Origin: ZC4RG17 sp036259475
GTDB lineage: Bacteria; Actinomycetota; Acidimicrobiia; Spongiisociales; ZC4RG35
Assembly (NCBI GenBank): GCA_036259475.1
Contig: DATABS010000093.1
Coordinates: forward strand, 1-34,230
DNA: 34,230 nucleotides
Direction: 5' to 3'
Shown in pieces: positions 1 to 6,583 of the stretch. The notes below the pieces were generated by a model. That model worked only from the letters and a program-made list of their open reading frames with translations. It did no database searches and was not told where the DNA came from. The stretch's first letter is position 1. Each line of letters starts with the position of its first letter. Both the position numbers and the translations under genes were made by a program.

Positions 1-46
1 CACGGACGGCCTCTCTGCCGGAGGCTTCGGGCAAGGCCGGGCTCAC
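1..46 (-). CDS. hicA: HicA-like toxin, 5' end only (runs off window)
   Basis: Only the first 15 codons are inside the window. Reading from a GTG at 46 gives V-S-P-A-L-P-E-A-S-G-R-E-A-V-R, which resembles the start of HicA toxins (small double-stranded-RNA-binding mRNA interferases), whose N-terminus typically reads LPxxSGxEVVRAL. It directly follows the HicB-like remnant on the same strand, as in hicB-hicA ordered loci. The catalytic histidine (GSH motif) would lie beyond the left edge, so activity cannot be judged. The call rests on a short match plus context. Confidence 0.45.
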   Translation of the reverse strand, partial: MSPALPEASGREAVR

Positions 47-47
47 G

Positions 48-240
48 CCGGATGTTGGCGGGTGCGACGATTGGGGATTCGATCCTCTCCGGGAAGGGCT
101 GATGCTCGAATACAACTCCAAACCCTCCTGCAAGTTCCGGAGAGCCTCATCGAAGATCTCCGCCTGACTCAGCGCAACGCGAACTGTCAATCTACGGATC
201 GATGCCTCGTCCGCCGCACCCCACTACGACTCGGTGATAG
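48..240 (-). pseudogene. hicB: Frameshifted HicB-like antitoxin remnant
   Basis: Three minus-strand segments line up with the HicB antitoxin fold but lie in different phases. Positions 239-222 read YHRVVV (first beta strand). Positions 211-110 read DEASIRRLTVRVALSQ followed by IFDEALRNLQEGLELY, the helix signature of HicB (consensus-like S-Q-G-E-T-x-x-E-A-L-x-N-L-x-E-A-L-E-L-Y). From 110 to 48 the phase changes and continues FEHQPFPERIESPIVAPANI, the usual HicB C-terminal part. The second switch looks like loss of one T near 109-110. In the original phase a TAG stop occurs at 194-192. Two compensating shifts plus an in-frame stop argue for true decay rather than one sequencing error. No credible start codon is visible. 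Confidence 0.6.
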
Positions 241-543
241 TTTCCGGCAGCGGTGCGAGTTGGCCTGCTGGACCCTTTGCTCGACGCCGTAATGGACGTC
301 GCCGACGAAGCGATGATCTCTGGACCTCGAGCCACCCACATAATGCCGGTTCTAGAGCGGGAGATCGCGTCAGTCCCGGATCCGGCGGCCGCGCAATATG
401 GGCGACCTGAGATGAAGTATGCCTATAAGCACCGATCGGGCGCATCGCATAGAATTCCGAGTGGGGTTGGGGCGGTTTCGCCTGACGGCGAGCGAACCCG
501 GCCGACCGACCCGAGTTTGAACCTCGCAGATAGGAGCACCGAA
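241..543. other. Intergenic stretch, no supported gene
   Basis: An open plus-strand frame spans 253-543 and runs into the membrane-protein gene that follows. Its N-terminal 97 codons show no hydrophobic segments or recognisable motif, and the well-placed ribosome binding site lies only at 533-536, so I treat this as noncoding. I see no RNA gene or clear terminator. Confidence 0.5.
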
Positions 544-993
544 ATGGTGATCAGACGATGGTGGATCGGGATCGGAACCGGATTGGGAGTCGCTGTCGGG
601 CTTGCCTTATGGCTCAGGGTCCTGGCCTCAGACTTCGTGAACACTGCTCAGCGTCTCAATTCTGCTGGACATATGAGGGCTGCGCTCTGGCTGATTGCGG
701 TTGGAATCGTGGTCTACCTGGTTTGCGTAGGGAGCCAGAAGAACGCCCTTATCTCGGGGATCCCAGCATTGGTGCTTCTTACAGTGTTTGCTCCACTCAT
801 ATTCGGTCTGGCAAGCCCGGATTGGTATCCGGATTGGCTGACGGAACTCACCTTGGTCTCCTACAACATTCACACGCCGGTGATCATCGGTGTCCTTGTG
901 GGAGCCACTGTATGGACCGGATGGCACCAAATCCGGTCGCGGGTCGAACCCTCCCGTGCGATGGACCCAACGATCCAGACGATCGACGGCTAG
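544..993 (+). CDS. Small four-helix membrane protein, unknown function
   Basis: 149 residues starting at ATG 544, chosen because GGAG at 533-536 sits 7 nt upstream; the same frame is open back to 253 but the extra residues look noncoding. Four hydrophobic segments are visible at about residues 7-28, 42-62, 66-89 and 112-131, with a short polar C-terminus. I do not recognise a family and see no catalytic motif. The gene converges on the alpha/beta hydrolase gene, and the two stop codons overlap within CTAG at 990-993. Reality of the gene is supported by the ribosome binding site and the consistent membrane topology. Function is unknown. Confidence 0.6.
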   Translation: MVIRRWWIGIGTGLGVAVGLALWLRVLASDFVNTAQRLNSAGHMRAALWLIAVGIVVYLVCVGSQKNALISGIPALVLLTVFAPLIFGLASPDWYPDWLTELTLVSYNIHTPVIIGVLVGATVWTGWHQIRSRVEPSRAMDPTIQTIDG

Positions 994-1952
994 TTGGGGG
1001 CTGATGCCCAGACCCTGATGTACTCGGCCGCCTGATTGGGGTGATAGAAGATACTGTGACCCGCTCCTTCGAGAACGTCAGGGTTCTCGTTACGAAGGTC
1101 AGCCAATCCGATCGCGACGGCTCCAAAGATCGGAAGGGAGGCCGTTCCATGGGAGAAGCGAAGGGTGACAGGACAATCTGCAATCGCATCTGGGTCAAAG
1201 CTCTCCCTAGTCAGTGGTAAATCTCCACGTATGAGCGACTCGGCGTTTGCATCAGTTCGACGGACGAACCATTCCTTGCCCGGTGGTGGTGTGAACAGAG
1301 ATGGCAGGTTTTCTGCGGTACCGACTGCTTCGCGCCCGAGAGCGTCGATCGCTCCCCGCCAGTCGCCGGGATGCGACACGAGATGGTGGATCACAGCACG
1401 TTCAACGCGACGTCTGAGCAGCTCACCACCTTCCGCTATGCCGAAGATCCCGGGCTCGTAACACAGGACCGCTTTCAGCGGGTCGGGGCTTCGGAGGGCA
1501 AGCCTCAGGGCAACGATGCCCCCGGCGCTAGCTCCCAGAACGACGACGTCTTTTAAATTGAGGTTGGTGATCAAGGCGACGGCGTCGTCAGCGTGCCGAG
1601 CTGAATCTGACGGCCAGTCGGCGGGATCGCTTCGTCCAGTCCCTCGCCGATCGTAGGTGACCACGGTGTTGAACTCAGCGAGTCGTTCTGCGATTCCCCG
1701 GTACACCTCGGCGTCCTCGTCGGCTGCTCCGATAAGCAGCACGGGAGCTCCCGAGCCGCGGACCTCGGTGTATATCCGGGCCCCGTCAACCGCAATCAAT
1801 TCGACGATCGGCTCTGCTGAGCCGAGCAACGTGTCTGGATTCACACCGGATGATGTCGTCACTCCTATGACACTGCCTTCATCGACACCGCCCTCGACGG
1901 AACCCAGATCACCCGCTATGGAGCGATAACGCTCACTTCGTCGAGTGCTCAC
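990..1952 (-). CDS. Alpha/beta hydrolase
   Basis: About 320 residues. The core begins near residue 48 with a strand-turn-strand region (VDGARIYTEVRG, then APVLLIG) and an RRGTGRSD loop. The nucleophile elbow is G-A-S-A-G-G, giving a serine nucleophile, and a C-terminal G-A-G-H-S supplies the histidine of the Ser-Asp-His triad. This is the fold of esterases, peroxidases and C-C hydrolases; the substrate cannot be read from sequence. Start: GTG at 1952, preceded by GAGG with 8 nt spacing; an earlier GTG at 1961 is in frame, and several later GTG codons would shorten the poorly conserved N-terminal 40 residues. It converges on the small membrane-protein gene and its TAG overlaps that gene's TAG. 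Confidence 0.85.
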   Translation of the reverse strand: MSTRRSERYRSIAGDLGSVEGGVDEGSVIGVTTSSGVNPDTLLGSAEPIVELIAVDGARIYTEVRGSGAPVLLIGAADEDAEVYRGIAERLAEFNTVVTYDRRGTGRSDPADWPSDSARHADDAVALITNLNLKDVVVLGASAGGIVALRLALRSPDPLKAVLCYEPGIFGIAEGGELLRRRVERAVIHHLVSHPGDWRGAIDALGREAVGTAENLPSLFTPPPGKEWFVRRTDANAESLIRGDLPLTRESFDPDAIADCPVTLRFSHGTASLPIFGAVAIGLADLRNENPDVLEGAGHSIFYHPNQAAEYIRVWASAPN

Positions 1953-2422
1953 GATCGGCACCTCGTGTTCGGTTAGGTGTTGACTTGTGGGAATCGGCCG
2001 TGCAGGTCTGGGCCTTCATCCGATGGGGATGGAGGAGTGTCTCATGCCAACCCCAGCACCGGGCCCACCCGGTAAACAAGGCGAGTGGTCCTCATGTGTC
2101 ACGAGGCCAGGGTGGAGAATGCGATGGCGGTCTCCCTTTCCTCTGAGTCATTTGGTTCCGTTCCTTTGGAACTGAACGATCGGCCGTGGATGCTCTGTAG
2201 CTGATTCCGACCTCGACCCCTTACACGTCCGGCCCCTCACCCCACTCAGACGCTGTATCGCTTCGCAGGTTCCGATCGGCTCGCAAGCGCAGATCGACCG
2301 AACTGGGACGATAACGTCCCTGTCGGCGAAGTGCTCGCAATCAATACTTCGGTGTCCGCTGCGGCGACAGTATCGCTCGTGTGCGAGACCATCGTCAGAC
2401 GGCGAATCATCACCTTGTGACG
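1953..2422. other. 470-bp intergenic region with two short hairpins
   Basis: This lies between the divergently oriented hydrolase gene and the CmtR-like regulator gene. A plus-strand open frame at 1987-2175 has no motif and odd composition, so I do not call it. Visible structures are a perfect GTTCC-TTT-GGAAC hairpin at 2160-2172 and the GGGACG-ATAA-CGTCCC inverted repeat at 2305-2320, listed separately. The promoter of the regulator gene should lie here, but no convincing -35/-10 pair was found. Confidence 0.5.
2305..2320. promoter_or_regulatory. Perfect 6-bp inverted repeat, possible operator
   Basis: GGGACG-ATAA-CGTCCC is a perfect inverted repeat with 16-nt total length, about 100 nt upstream of the CmtR-like gene. 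ArsR/SmtB-family repressors bind imperfect dyads at their own promoters, so autoregulation is possible. The distance to the start codon is long and I found no second copy, so this remains a guess. Confidence 0.25.
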
Positions 2423-2767
2423 ATGTATCTCGAAGTCCGTTCGGATCGGGAGGTAGGTGCCAAGTTGTTCCGTGGTCTTGGCGACGGAACGAGACTGGCG
2501 ATTTTGCAGACGCTGGCGTCGGGTGAACGTCGTGTCACCGACCTTGTTGCAGAGTTGGGCTCTTCTCAGTCCAATATCTCCGCTCATCTGGCTTGCTTGA
2601 AGGGCTGCGGTCTGGTCGAGGATCGCCCAGAGGGGAGGGCCGTCTTCTACAAGATCGCCTCCAACCGGGTGTTTCCGCTCCTAGAAGCAGCGGAGTTGCT
2701 GCTCGCCGGCGTGGGTCAACAAGTTCACCTGTGCCCGGTCCACGCACCCGGCGGCAACGGAGAATGA
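2423..2767 (+). CDS. ArsR/SmtB-family metal sensor, CmtR-like
   Basis: 114 residues from ATG 2423. Open frame extends upstream to GTG 2381, but the ArsR fold starts about residue 10 of this choice; no Shine-Dalgarno is visible before either start. The winged-helix core includes LGDGTRLAILQTL, the recognition helix SQSNISAHLACLKGCGLV and the wing EGRAVFYKI. Three cysteines sit at 58, 62 and 104. Mycobacterium tuberculosis CmtR senses Cd(II)/Pb(II) with Cys57, Cys61 and Cys102, in the same L-x-C-L-x-G-C-G-L-V helix, so this protein keeps both the helix pair and the C-terminal ligand. Its stop overlaps the start of the CDF transporter gene (ATGA), implying a metal-responsive efflux operon. Metal specificity is inferred. 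Confidence 0.88.
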   Translation: MYLEVRSDREVGAKLFRGLGDGTRLAILQTLASGERRVTDLVAELGSSQSNISAHLACLKGCGLVEDRPEGRAVFYKIASNRVFPLLEAAELLLAGVGQQVHLCPVHAPGGNGE

Positions 2768-3378
2768 CGGCTCCAGCCATAGGTGAGCTGCGTCGCCGCG
2801 GACTCTGGCTCGAATACATAACGATCGGATGGAACCTGGTCGAAGCAGTGGTCGCCGTCGCCGCCGGGCTGGCGGCGAGCTCGATCGCCTTGATTGGATT
2901 CGGGTTCGATTCGACCATCGAGGTAGCTGCGGCATCAGTAGTGGTGTGGCAGTTCCGCTCCGAAATGCTCGGAGGACTCGACGAGGAACGCGAGCAGCGA
3001 GCCTTGAGGATGATCGCGGTCACCTTCATCGCCCTCGCCGCCTACGTCACCTTCGAGGCCGTCCGAACCCTCCTGACCCAACAAACTCCGGAGACGTCGA
3101 CGGTCGGGATCGTCGTGGCGGCAGCGTCCCTGGTCGTAATGCCCGTCCTGGCATGGCTCAAACGACAGACTGCCTTGCGGATGGGCAGCGAAACGTTGCT
3201 CGCCGACTCCGCCGAGACCTTTCTTTGCGCCTGGCTGTCCGCAATTCTTCTTGGCGGTCTCGTGTTGAACTCAACGTTGGGTTGGTGGTGGGCCGACCCC
3301 ATCGCCGCGCTCGGCATCGCCTACCTCGCTGTCCGCGAAGGGCTCGAGGCATGGAGCGGCGACCACCACGACCACTAG
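2764..3378 (+). CDS. Cation diffusion facilitator-like efflux protein
   Basis: 204 residues starting at ATG 2764, which overlaps the regulator's TGA (ATGA); the frame is open further upstream, but that part is antiparallel noise inside the regulator gene. Six hydrophobic segments span about residues 15-195. The acidic transmembrane motifs of CDF/cation-efflux proteins are present in modified form: FGFDSTIE in helix 2 and LLADSAETFLCAWLS in helix 5, followed by WWADPIAALGIAYLAVREG in helix 6. There is no C-terminal cytoplasmic metal-binding domain, and the tail ends in His/Asp-rich GDHHDH. The usual His of the HxxxD sites is replaced by hydrophobic residues, so ion choice may differ from the Zn2+ transporters. 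Coupling to the CmtR-like repressor suggests Cd/Pb/Zn export. Confidence 0.8.
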   Translation: MTAPAIGELRRRGLWLEYITIGWNLVEAVVAVAAGLAASSIALIGFGFDSTIEVAAASVVVWQFRSEMLGGLDEEREQRALRMIAVTFIALAAYVTFEAVRTLLTQQTPETSTVGIVVAAASLVVMPVLAWLKRQTALRMGSETLLADSAETFLCAWLSAILLGGLVLNSTLGWWWADPIAALGIAYLAVREGLEAWSGDHHDH

Positions 3379-3421
3379 ATCCGGGACCCCAGGCTCCACC
3401 CAGGCACCGACTTCCCGGATC
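3378..3421 (+). terminator. Hairpin directly after the efflux gene
   Basis: GATCCGGGA at 3378-3386 is a perfect 9-bp inverted repeat of TCCCGGATC at 3413-3421, with a 26-nt loop. It begins on the last base of the efflux gene's stop codon. There is no T-run after it, so it would be a hairpin-only terminator or an mRNA 3'-end stabiliser. Confidence 0.4.
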
Positions 3422-3711
3422 CAGAATCGCCCAGATCAACGTTCTTGTGCGGATAGCGCCCATTTCGAAGACCGCCCGGGATCGGCGCATCGGAGTGCTG
3501 CTCCTGACTGCGATTTCTCAGCGGTGGCCACCAGATCTTGCAGTTCTCGGCTAGCTTCTGCGCTGTCGGATGTCTTGGGGTGGTCGTCAATGCTCCGGGA
3601 GTCACGTCAAGTACGTTCGGACGGAACAACTGACGCTCCACGATGTTTGGGACCCACGCCACGGGTAGGAGTTGCTGGGGCCGGAGGTCGCTCAGAGTAA
3701 GGAAGACAGCC
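3379..3711. other. 333-bp intergenic region
   Basis: Apart from the hairpin at its left end this stretch holds no gene I trust. A minus-strand open frame of 120 codons (3375-3737) has no recognisable motif, no ribosome binding site and would overlap the VOC gene start, so it is not called. The ribosome binding site AAGGAAG of the VOC gene is at 3699-3705. Confidence 0.45.
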
Positions 3712-4104
3712 ATGACAGAAACATCACACGAATTCACTAGAGGCCTCTACGGCTGGATCACTCACACGGAAATGGCGAGCGAAGACCCACAGGCTACCCG
3801 TGACTGGTGCGAGTCGGTCCTGGGCTGGAACTTCCAAGATCCGTTCCCTACGCCCGCCGGCGAGTACCACCTGTTCGCCTACTCAGAGTCCGGTGGCGGA
3901 GGCATCAGAGAAGTCACCTCGGGGGAGTCCCCCAAAACCACTCCCTCGGTCCATGTTGAGGACACCGACAAGGCATACGCGGCGGCTCTCGCCCAGGGGG
4001 CCGAGTCTGTCCAACCACCTGAGACGATCATGGAAGGAGTCCGCGTTGCCATGGTCAAAGCTCCCGGAGGCGTGTTAATCGGCTTCTCCGGGCCCACCGA
4101 CTGA
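3712..4104 (+). CDS. VOC (glyoxalase/bleomycin-resistance fold) protein
   Basis: 130 residues from ATG 3712, placed by AAGGAAG at 3699-3705. The pattern is a single-domain VOC protein: ITHTEMASEDPQATRDWCESVLGW (strand-helix of the first beta-alpha-beta-beta-beta module), then TPSVHVEDTDKAYAAALAQGAE and a final VAMVKAPGGVLIGF strand where the second metal ligand normally sits. Family members range from metal-dependent lyases and dioxygenases to antibiotic-binding proteins. The substrate is unknown here. It sits alone between intergenic regions with no clear partner. Confidence 0.82.
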   Translation: MTETSHEFTRGLYGWITHTEMASEDPQATRDWCESVLGWNFQDPFPTPAGEYHLFAYSESGGGGIREVTSGESPKTTPSVHVEDTDKAYAAALAQGAESVQPPETIMEGVRVAMVKAPGGVLIGFSGPTD

Positions 4105-4222
4105 CCACTACCGACCACCTGATATGGGCCGATAACGAGCGCTCCGAGAAATGCGCGAGAACGGCACTGATGTGCGCCCACTGTATAGGTTCTAGTCAAA
4201 TCCCCCAATCCGAGGAGCGGAT

Positions 4223-4552
4223 GTGATCAAGCGACTAACCATGTGGCACGCCAAAGATGGGGTTCCTCGTGAAGAAGCCCTACGGCACTGGCGCCACGAG
4301 CACGCAGAACTGGTCAGAGCCGTGCCCGGCCTGCGTGGCTATGTCCAAGACCACTGCACGGAAAGTCCCGAAGGTGGGGACATACCGTTCACGGGCCTGG
4401 GCGAAGTTTGGTTCGACAATTTCGACTCGGCAGCAACTGCGACGAAGTCTCCTGAGTGGTCGGCCGTGATCTCTGATGCCGCGACCTTCATGGATCTTGG
4501 AACCGTTGTCGCCGCCTGGGCCGACGAGCATCGCATCATCGCGCCGACCTGA
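4223..4552 (+). CDS. EthD-like dimeric alpha-beta barrel protein
   Basis: 109 residues from GTG 4223, with GAGGAG at 4212-4217 spaced 5 nt. The N-terminus IKRLTMWHAKDGVPREEALRHW, then HAELVRAVPGLRGYVQ, match the EthD/Dabb-type ferredoxin-like barrel: a conserved strand, a helix ending HW, and the VPGLRGY turn. EthD-like proteins are small, often accompany oxygenase or polyketide pathways, and may act as dimeric enzymes or binding proteins. No such pathway is adjacent, only a VOC gene 118 nt upstream on the same strand, so the role is open. Confidence 0.75.
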   Translation: MIKRLTMWHAKDGVPREEALRHWRHEHAELVRAVPGLRGYVQDHCTESPEGGDIPFTGLGEVWFDNFDSAATATKSPEWSAVISDAATFMDLGTVVAAWADEHRIIAPT

Positions 4553-4620
4553 ACTTCCCGACGAGGATCTGGAACTCATAGATCGGGGTCGCGGGATCGA
4601 AGGAGTGGCAGGAGAAGCGC

Positions 4621-4682
4621 CGGCCGGCCTATCGACGCGGGTGGCGATTACCGCTCATTACCCCGGATCGACAGGCCGGCCG
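4621..4682. terminator. Long inverted repeat between convergent genes
   Basis: CGGCCGGCCTATCGA at 4621-4635 is complementary to TCGACAGGCCGGCCG at 4668-4682 except for one A-C position, with a 32-nt loop. It lies between the converging EthD-like gene and the sensor-like gene, and its right arm lies inside the last codons of the latter, whose TAA is in the loop at 4648-4650. It probably acts as a bidirectional terminator. There is no T-run on either side. Confidence 0.5.
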
Positions 4683-5814
4683 CCTGCGGCTGCACCGTCG
4701 TGGCTACTACGGCAAGCAGGTCGGCGATTAGCTCGTCGAGGTCTCGCTGGTCGCGTAGCCGAACAGTGAAGTCGTCAAGAACCCGGGCGGCGTCGTAGCG
4801 GGCGCGGTTGAAGCGTCGGTCCACCCCCCGCTGAACCCGCCGGCGCATCGGATTGAACAAGGCGGCGACCGCGAGCGTGGAGGCGGAAACTGCCAGTTCA
4901 CCCTGGAGAGGCAGGAGGGATTCGAGCAGGAGGACCCCGCCGGCGTAGACCGCCACCAGCGTCCCCACCACCAGACCGTAGGTAACGGTACGACTGATCA
5001 GCCGGTGGATTTCGTACAGTCGGTAGCGGAGGATGGCGACGCCGACCGCCAAAGGGATCAGCGAGAAGATCGGGAACAGGTAGCCGGCACCGAGTACCAC
5101 GATCCCGCCGATAAACACCCCCACCGACACGACCACCGCGTAGACGAACCATGTGATCTGTTGGCGCTCCGGCCCCCGAGAGCGGCGAAGCCTTAGGACC
5201 TGGGCAGCCAGGGCGGTGGCCACCAGCAGAAGCTGGCCTGCGAGGAGCAGGTCGAACACGGCGGTCGCCGCGTCGCCGCCGGGCAGTCGCAGGGGCGAAC
5301 GCAGGTCAGGGAAGTAGAACGGGACCGTCTCGGGTGAGATGGCGCCGCTCACCGCAAGTAGCGTGTATACGAACGCGGCGAAGTAGGCGAACGGGCGCCA
5401 GCGCGGCGAAGGCAGGCGCCCATGGGGAAAGAGCAGCAACACGAACACCAGTAGGGCGAAGGCCGGGTGCCAGATTGAAGCGACTCCCCAGGCGACCCAT
5501 TCGGCGCCGGGCCGCAGGCCGGTGGTGGCCGGCGAGGTGTACGACGCGGCGAACACTATGAAGCTCATCACTAGACCCCAGGCGGCGACGAGCCACCCGA
5601 TGGGGTTGTCCGGTCGGCGCCAGCCGACGAAGGCGCCGACAGTGGCGAAAGACAGGGCGACGGCGGCGATCACTACACCGCCGAAGTCGCCTGCGTTGTC
5701 GCCAGCGCCGACGCCGAAGAACACCGCTGGAGAGACGACGGCGCCGGCGAGCAACAGTCCCGCCGACGCCCCCCAAAGCCCCCAGGCCAGGCGGCCCGCC
5801 ATCGGGATTGCCAT
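4648..5814 (-). CDS. Sensor-kinase-like membrane protein lacking a kinase domain
   Basis: 388 residues starting at ATG 5814, preceded by GAGAGGAAG with about 7 nt spacing; ATG 5838 and an upstream extension to 5943 are in frame but have poorer signals. Eight or so hydrophobic segments cover residues 8-270. They are followed by RYRLYEIHRLISRTV, further membrane helices, then LFNPMRRRVQRGVDRRFNRARYDA and VRLRDQRDLDELIADLLAVV. This last part is the linker seen before the GAF or HisKA_3/HATPase domains of many actinobacterial NarL-type sensor kinases. Here the protein stops after TVQPQAAGLSIRGNER with no phospho-acceptor or ATPase domain. Similar stand-alone proteins exist in actinobacteria, so this may be complete rather than truncated. 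No LuxR-type regulator is next to it. Confidence 0.75.
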   Translation of the reverse strand: MAIPMAGRLAWGLWGASAGLLLAGAVVSPAVFFGVGAGDNAGDFGGVVIAAVALSFATVGAFVGWRRPDNPIGWLVAAWGLVMSFIVFAASYTSPATTGLRPGAEWVAWGVASIWHPAFALLVFVLLLFPHGRLPSPRWRPFAYFAAFVYTLLAVSGAISPETVPFYFPDLRSPLRLPGGDAATAVFDLLLAGQLLLVATALAAQVLRLRRSRGPERQQITWFVYAVVVSVGVFIGGIVVLGAGYLFPIFSLIPLAVGVAILRYRLYEIHRLISRTVTYGLVVGTLVAVYAGGVLLLESLLPLQGELAVSASTLAVAALFNPMRRRVQRGVDRRFNRARYDAARVLDDFTVRLRDQRDLDELIADLLAVVATTVQPQAAGLSIRGNER

Positions 5815-5974
5815 CACGGTCTTCCTCTCGTCGGTCATCGACTCTGTGTGAATTGTCCAGAACGAGCGTGACGGGGTCGTTACGAAACCGTGGTTCCCGG
5901 TTCCAGCGTGCGCCCCGGTTCGGACCTCCAGGTTGGCTAGCACCGCTTGGACCCCGGCCGGGGCGCTTGCGCGT

Positions 5975-5997
5975 GATAGGCACCCAGATAGGCACCC
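5975..5997. repeat. Tandem 11-nt repeat next to tRNA-Ala
   Basis: GATAGGCACCC occurs twice, at 5975-5985 and 5987-5997, separated by a single A, about 65 nt beyond the 3' end of the tRNA gene. tRNA 3' ends are common integration sites, and short repeats of this kind are often seen beside integrase genes. No integrase is present here. Confidence 0.6.
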
Positions 5998-6032
5998 TGA
6001 AAGATTCCCAGCTGGAACCTTTGACGCGAAGA

Positions 6033-6055
6033 ACCCCCCGTTTACCAGGGGTTTC
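6033..6055 (-). terminator. Hairpin after tRNA-Ala
   Basis: On the minus strand AAACCCC-loop-GGGGTT forms a stem of about 6 bp just downstream of the tRNA 3' end. The following bases TTCTTCG are only mildly T-rich, so this is a possible rather than firm terminator. Confidence 0.35.
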
Positions 6056-6061
6056 GTTCGG

Positions 6062-6135
6062 TGGAGCTGAGGGGATTTGAACCCCTGACCCCTTGCATGC
6101 CATGCAAGTGCTCTGCCAGGCTGAGCTACAGCCCC
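6062..6135 (-). tRNA. tRNA-Ala (anticodon GGC)
   Basis: A complete cloverleaf of 74 nt can be drawn. The acceptor stem GGGGCTG pairs with CAGCTCC (one G-T). The D stem is GCTC/GAGC. The anticodon stem CTTGC/GCAAG encloses loop ATGGCAT, so the anticodon is GGC, reading GCC/GCU alanine codons. The T arm is AGGGG-TTCAAAT-CCCCT and the discriminator is A. The 3' CCA is not encoded: the genome continues CCG. It lies 54 nt downstream of the rsfS stop on the same strand and could be co-transcribed. Confidence 0.95.
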
Positions 6136-6172
6136 AAAGGGGGAAGGTGTCAGATTACCAAACCGCCGGAAG

Positions 6173-6191
6173 GATCAGAAAGGGCCTGATC
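6173..6191 (-). terminator. Weak hairpin at rsfS stop
   Basis: GATCAG at 6173-6178 pairs with CTGATC at 6186-6191 around a 7-nt loop, overlapping the rsfS TGA. It has 6 bp and no clear T-run, so termination before the tRNA is uncertain. Confidence 0.25.
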
Positions 6192-6555
6192 AAGCCTCAG
6201 AGCTGACGGGTGACTCCCACAGCACCCGAGGAGCATCGAGCCACAATCGCTCGAGTCCGTAGTAGTCCCTCTGTTCGGGTTGGAAGAGGTGGACCACGAC
6301 GTCGCCGTAGTCGAGCAAGATCCACTCCGCCTGTTGTACACCCTCCCGACGAAGGGGCTTACGTTGCGCTTTCTCGGCGAGCGCTTCTTCGACGCCATCG
6401 GCCAGGGCGCGGACATGGATGTTCGAAGTACCGCTGGCGATCACGAAGATGTCCGTGATGGCGAGGAGATCGCCCACATCCAGGAGCTCGACGTCCAGTC
6501 CCTTCTTGTCGTAGATGGCGTCTGCGGCCATCCGGGCGATCTGCTCAGCTTCGAT
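6190..6555 (-). CDS. rsfS: Ribosome silencing factor RsfS
   Basis: RsfS binds ribosomal protein L14 and blocks 30S-50S joining when nutrients are scarce. Core motifs are present: DKKGLDVELLDV, then ITDIFVIASGTSNIHVRALAD, and the final WILLDYGDVVVHLFQPEQRDYYGLERLW. The first ATG in frame is at 6531, giving 113 residues, but the first family helix normally starts about 8 residues earlier, and those residues (IEAEQIAR) are encoded just upstream. A strong AGGAGG at 6571-6566 lies 10 nt before an ATC codon at 6555, while nothing resembling a ribosome binding site precedes ATG 6531. No ATG, GTG or TTG occurs between the upstream stop (6591-6589) and 6531. I therefore start at ATC 6555 (121 residues), with ATG 6531 as the conservative alternative. 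It follows nadD by about 28 nt. Confidence 0.85.
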   Translation of the reverse strand: MEAEQIARMAADAIYDKKGLDVELLDVGDLLAITDIFVIASGTSNIHVRALADGVEEALAEKAQRKPLRREGVQQAEWILLDYGDVVVHLFQPEQRDYYGLERLWLDAPRVLWESPVSSEA

Positions 6556-6583
6556 GACGGATCTTCCTCCTAATTCAGTCCTG

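Noticed and set aside
1987..2175. Plus-strand 62-codon open frame in the long intergenic region
   Set aside because: Pro/Gly/Arg-rich composition without motif; looks like chance open frame in GC-rich DNA.
3375..3737. Minus-strand 120-codon open frame
   Set aside because: No ribosome binding site, no motif, and it would overlap the VOC gene start on the other strand.
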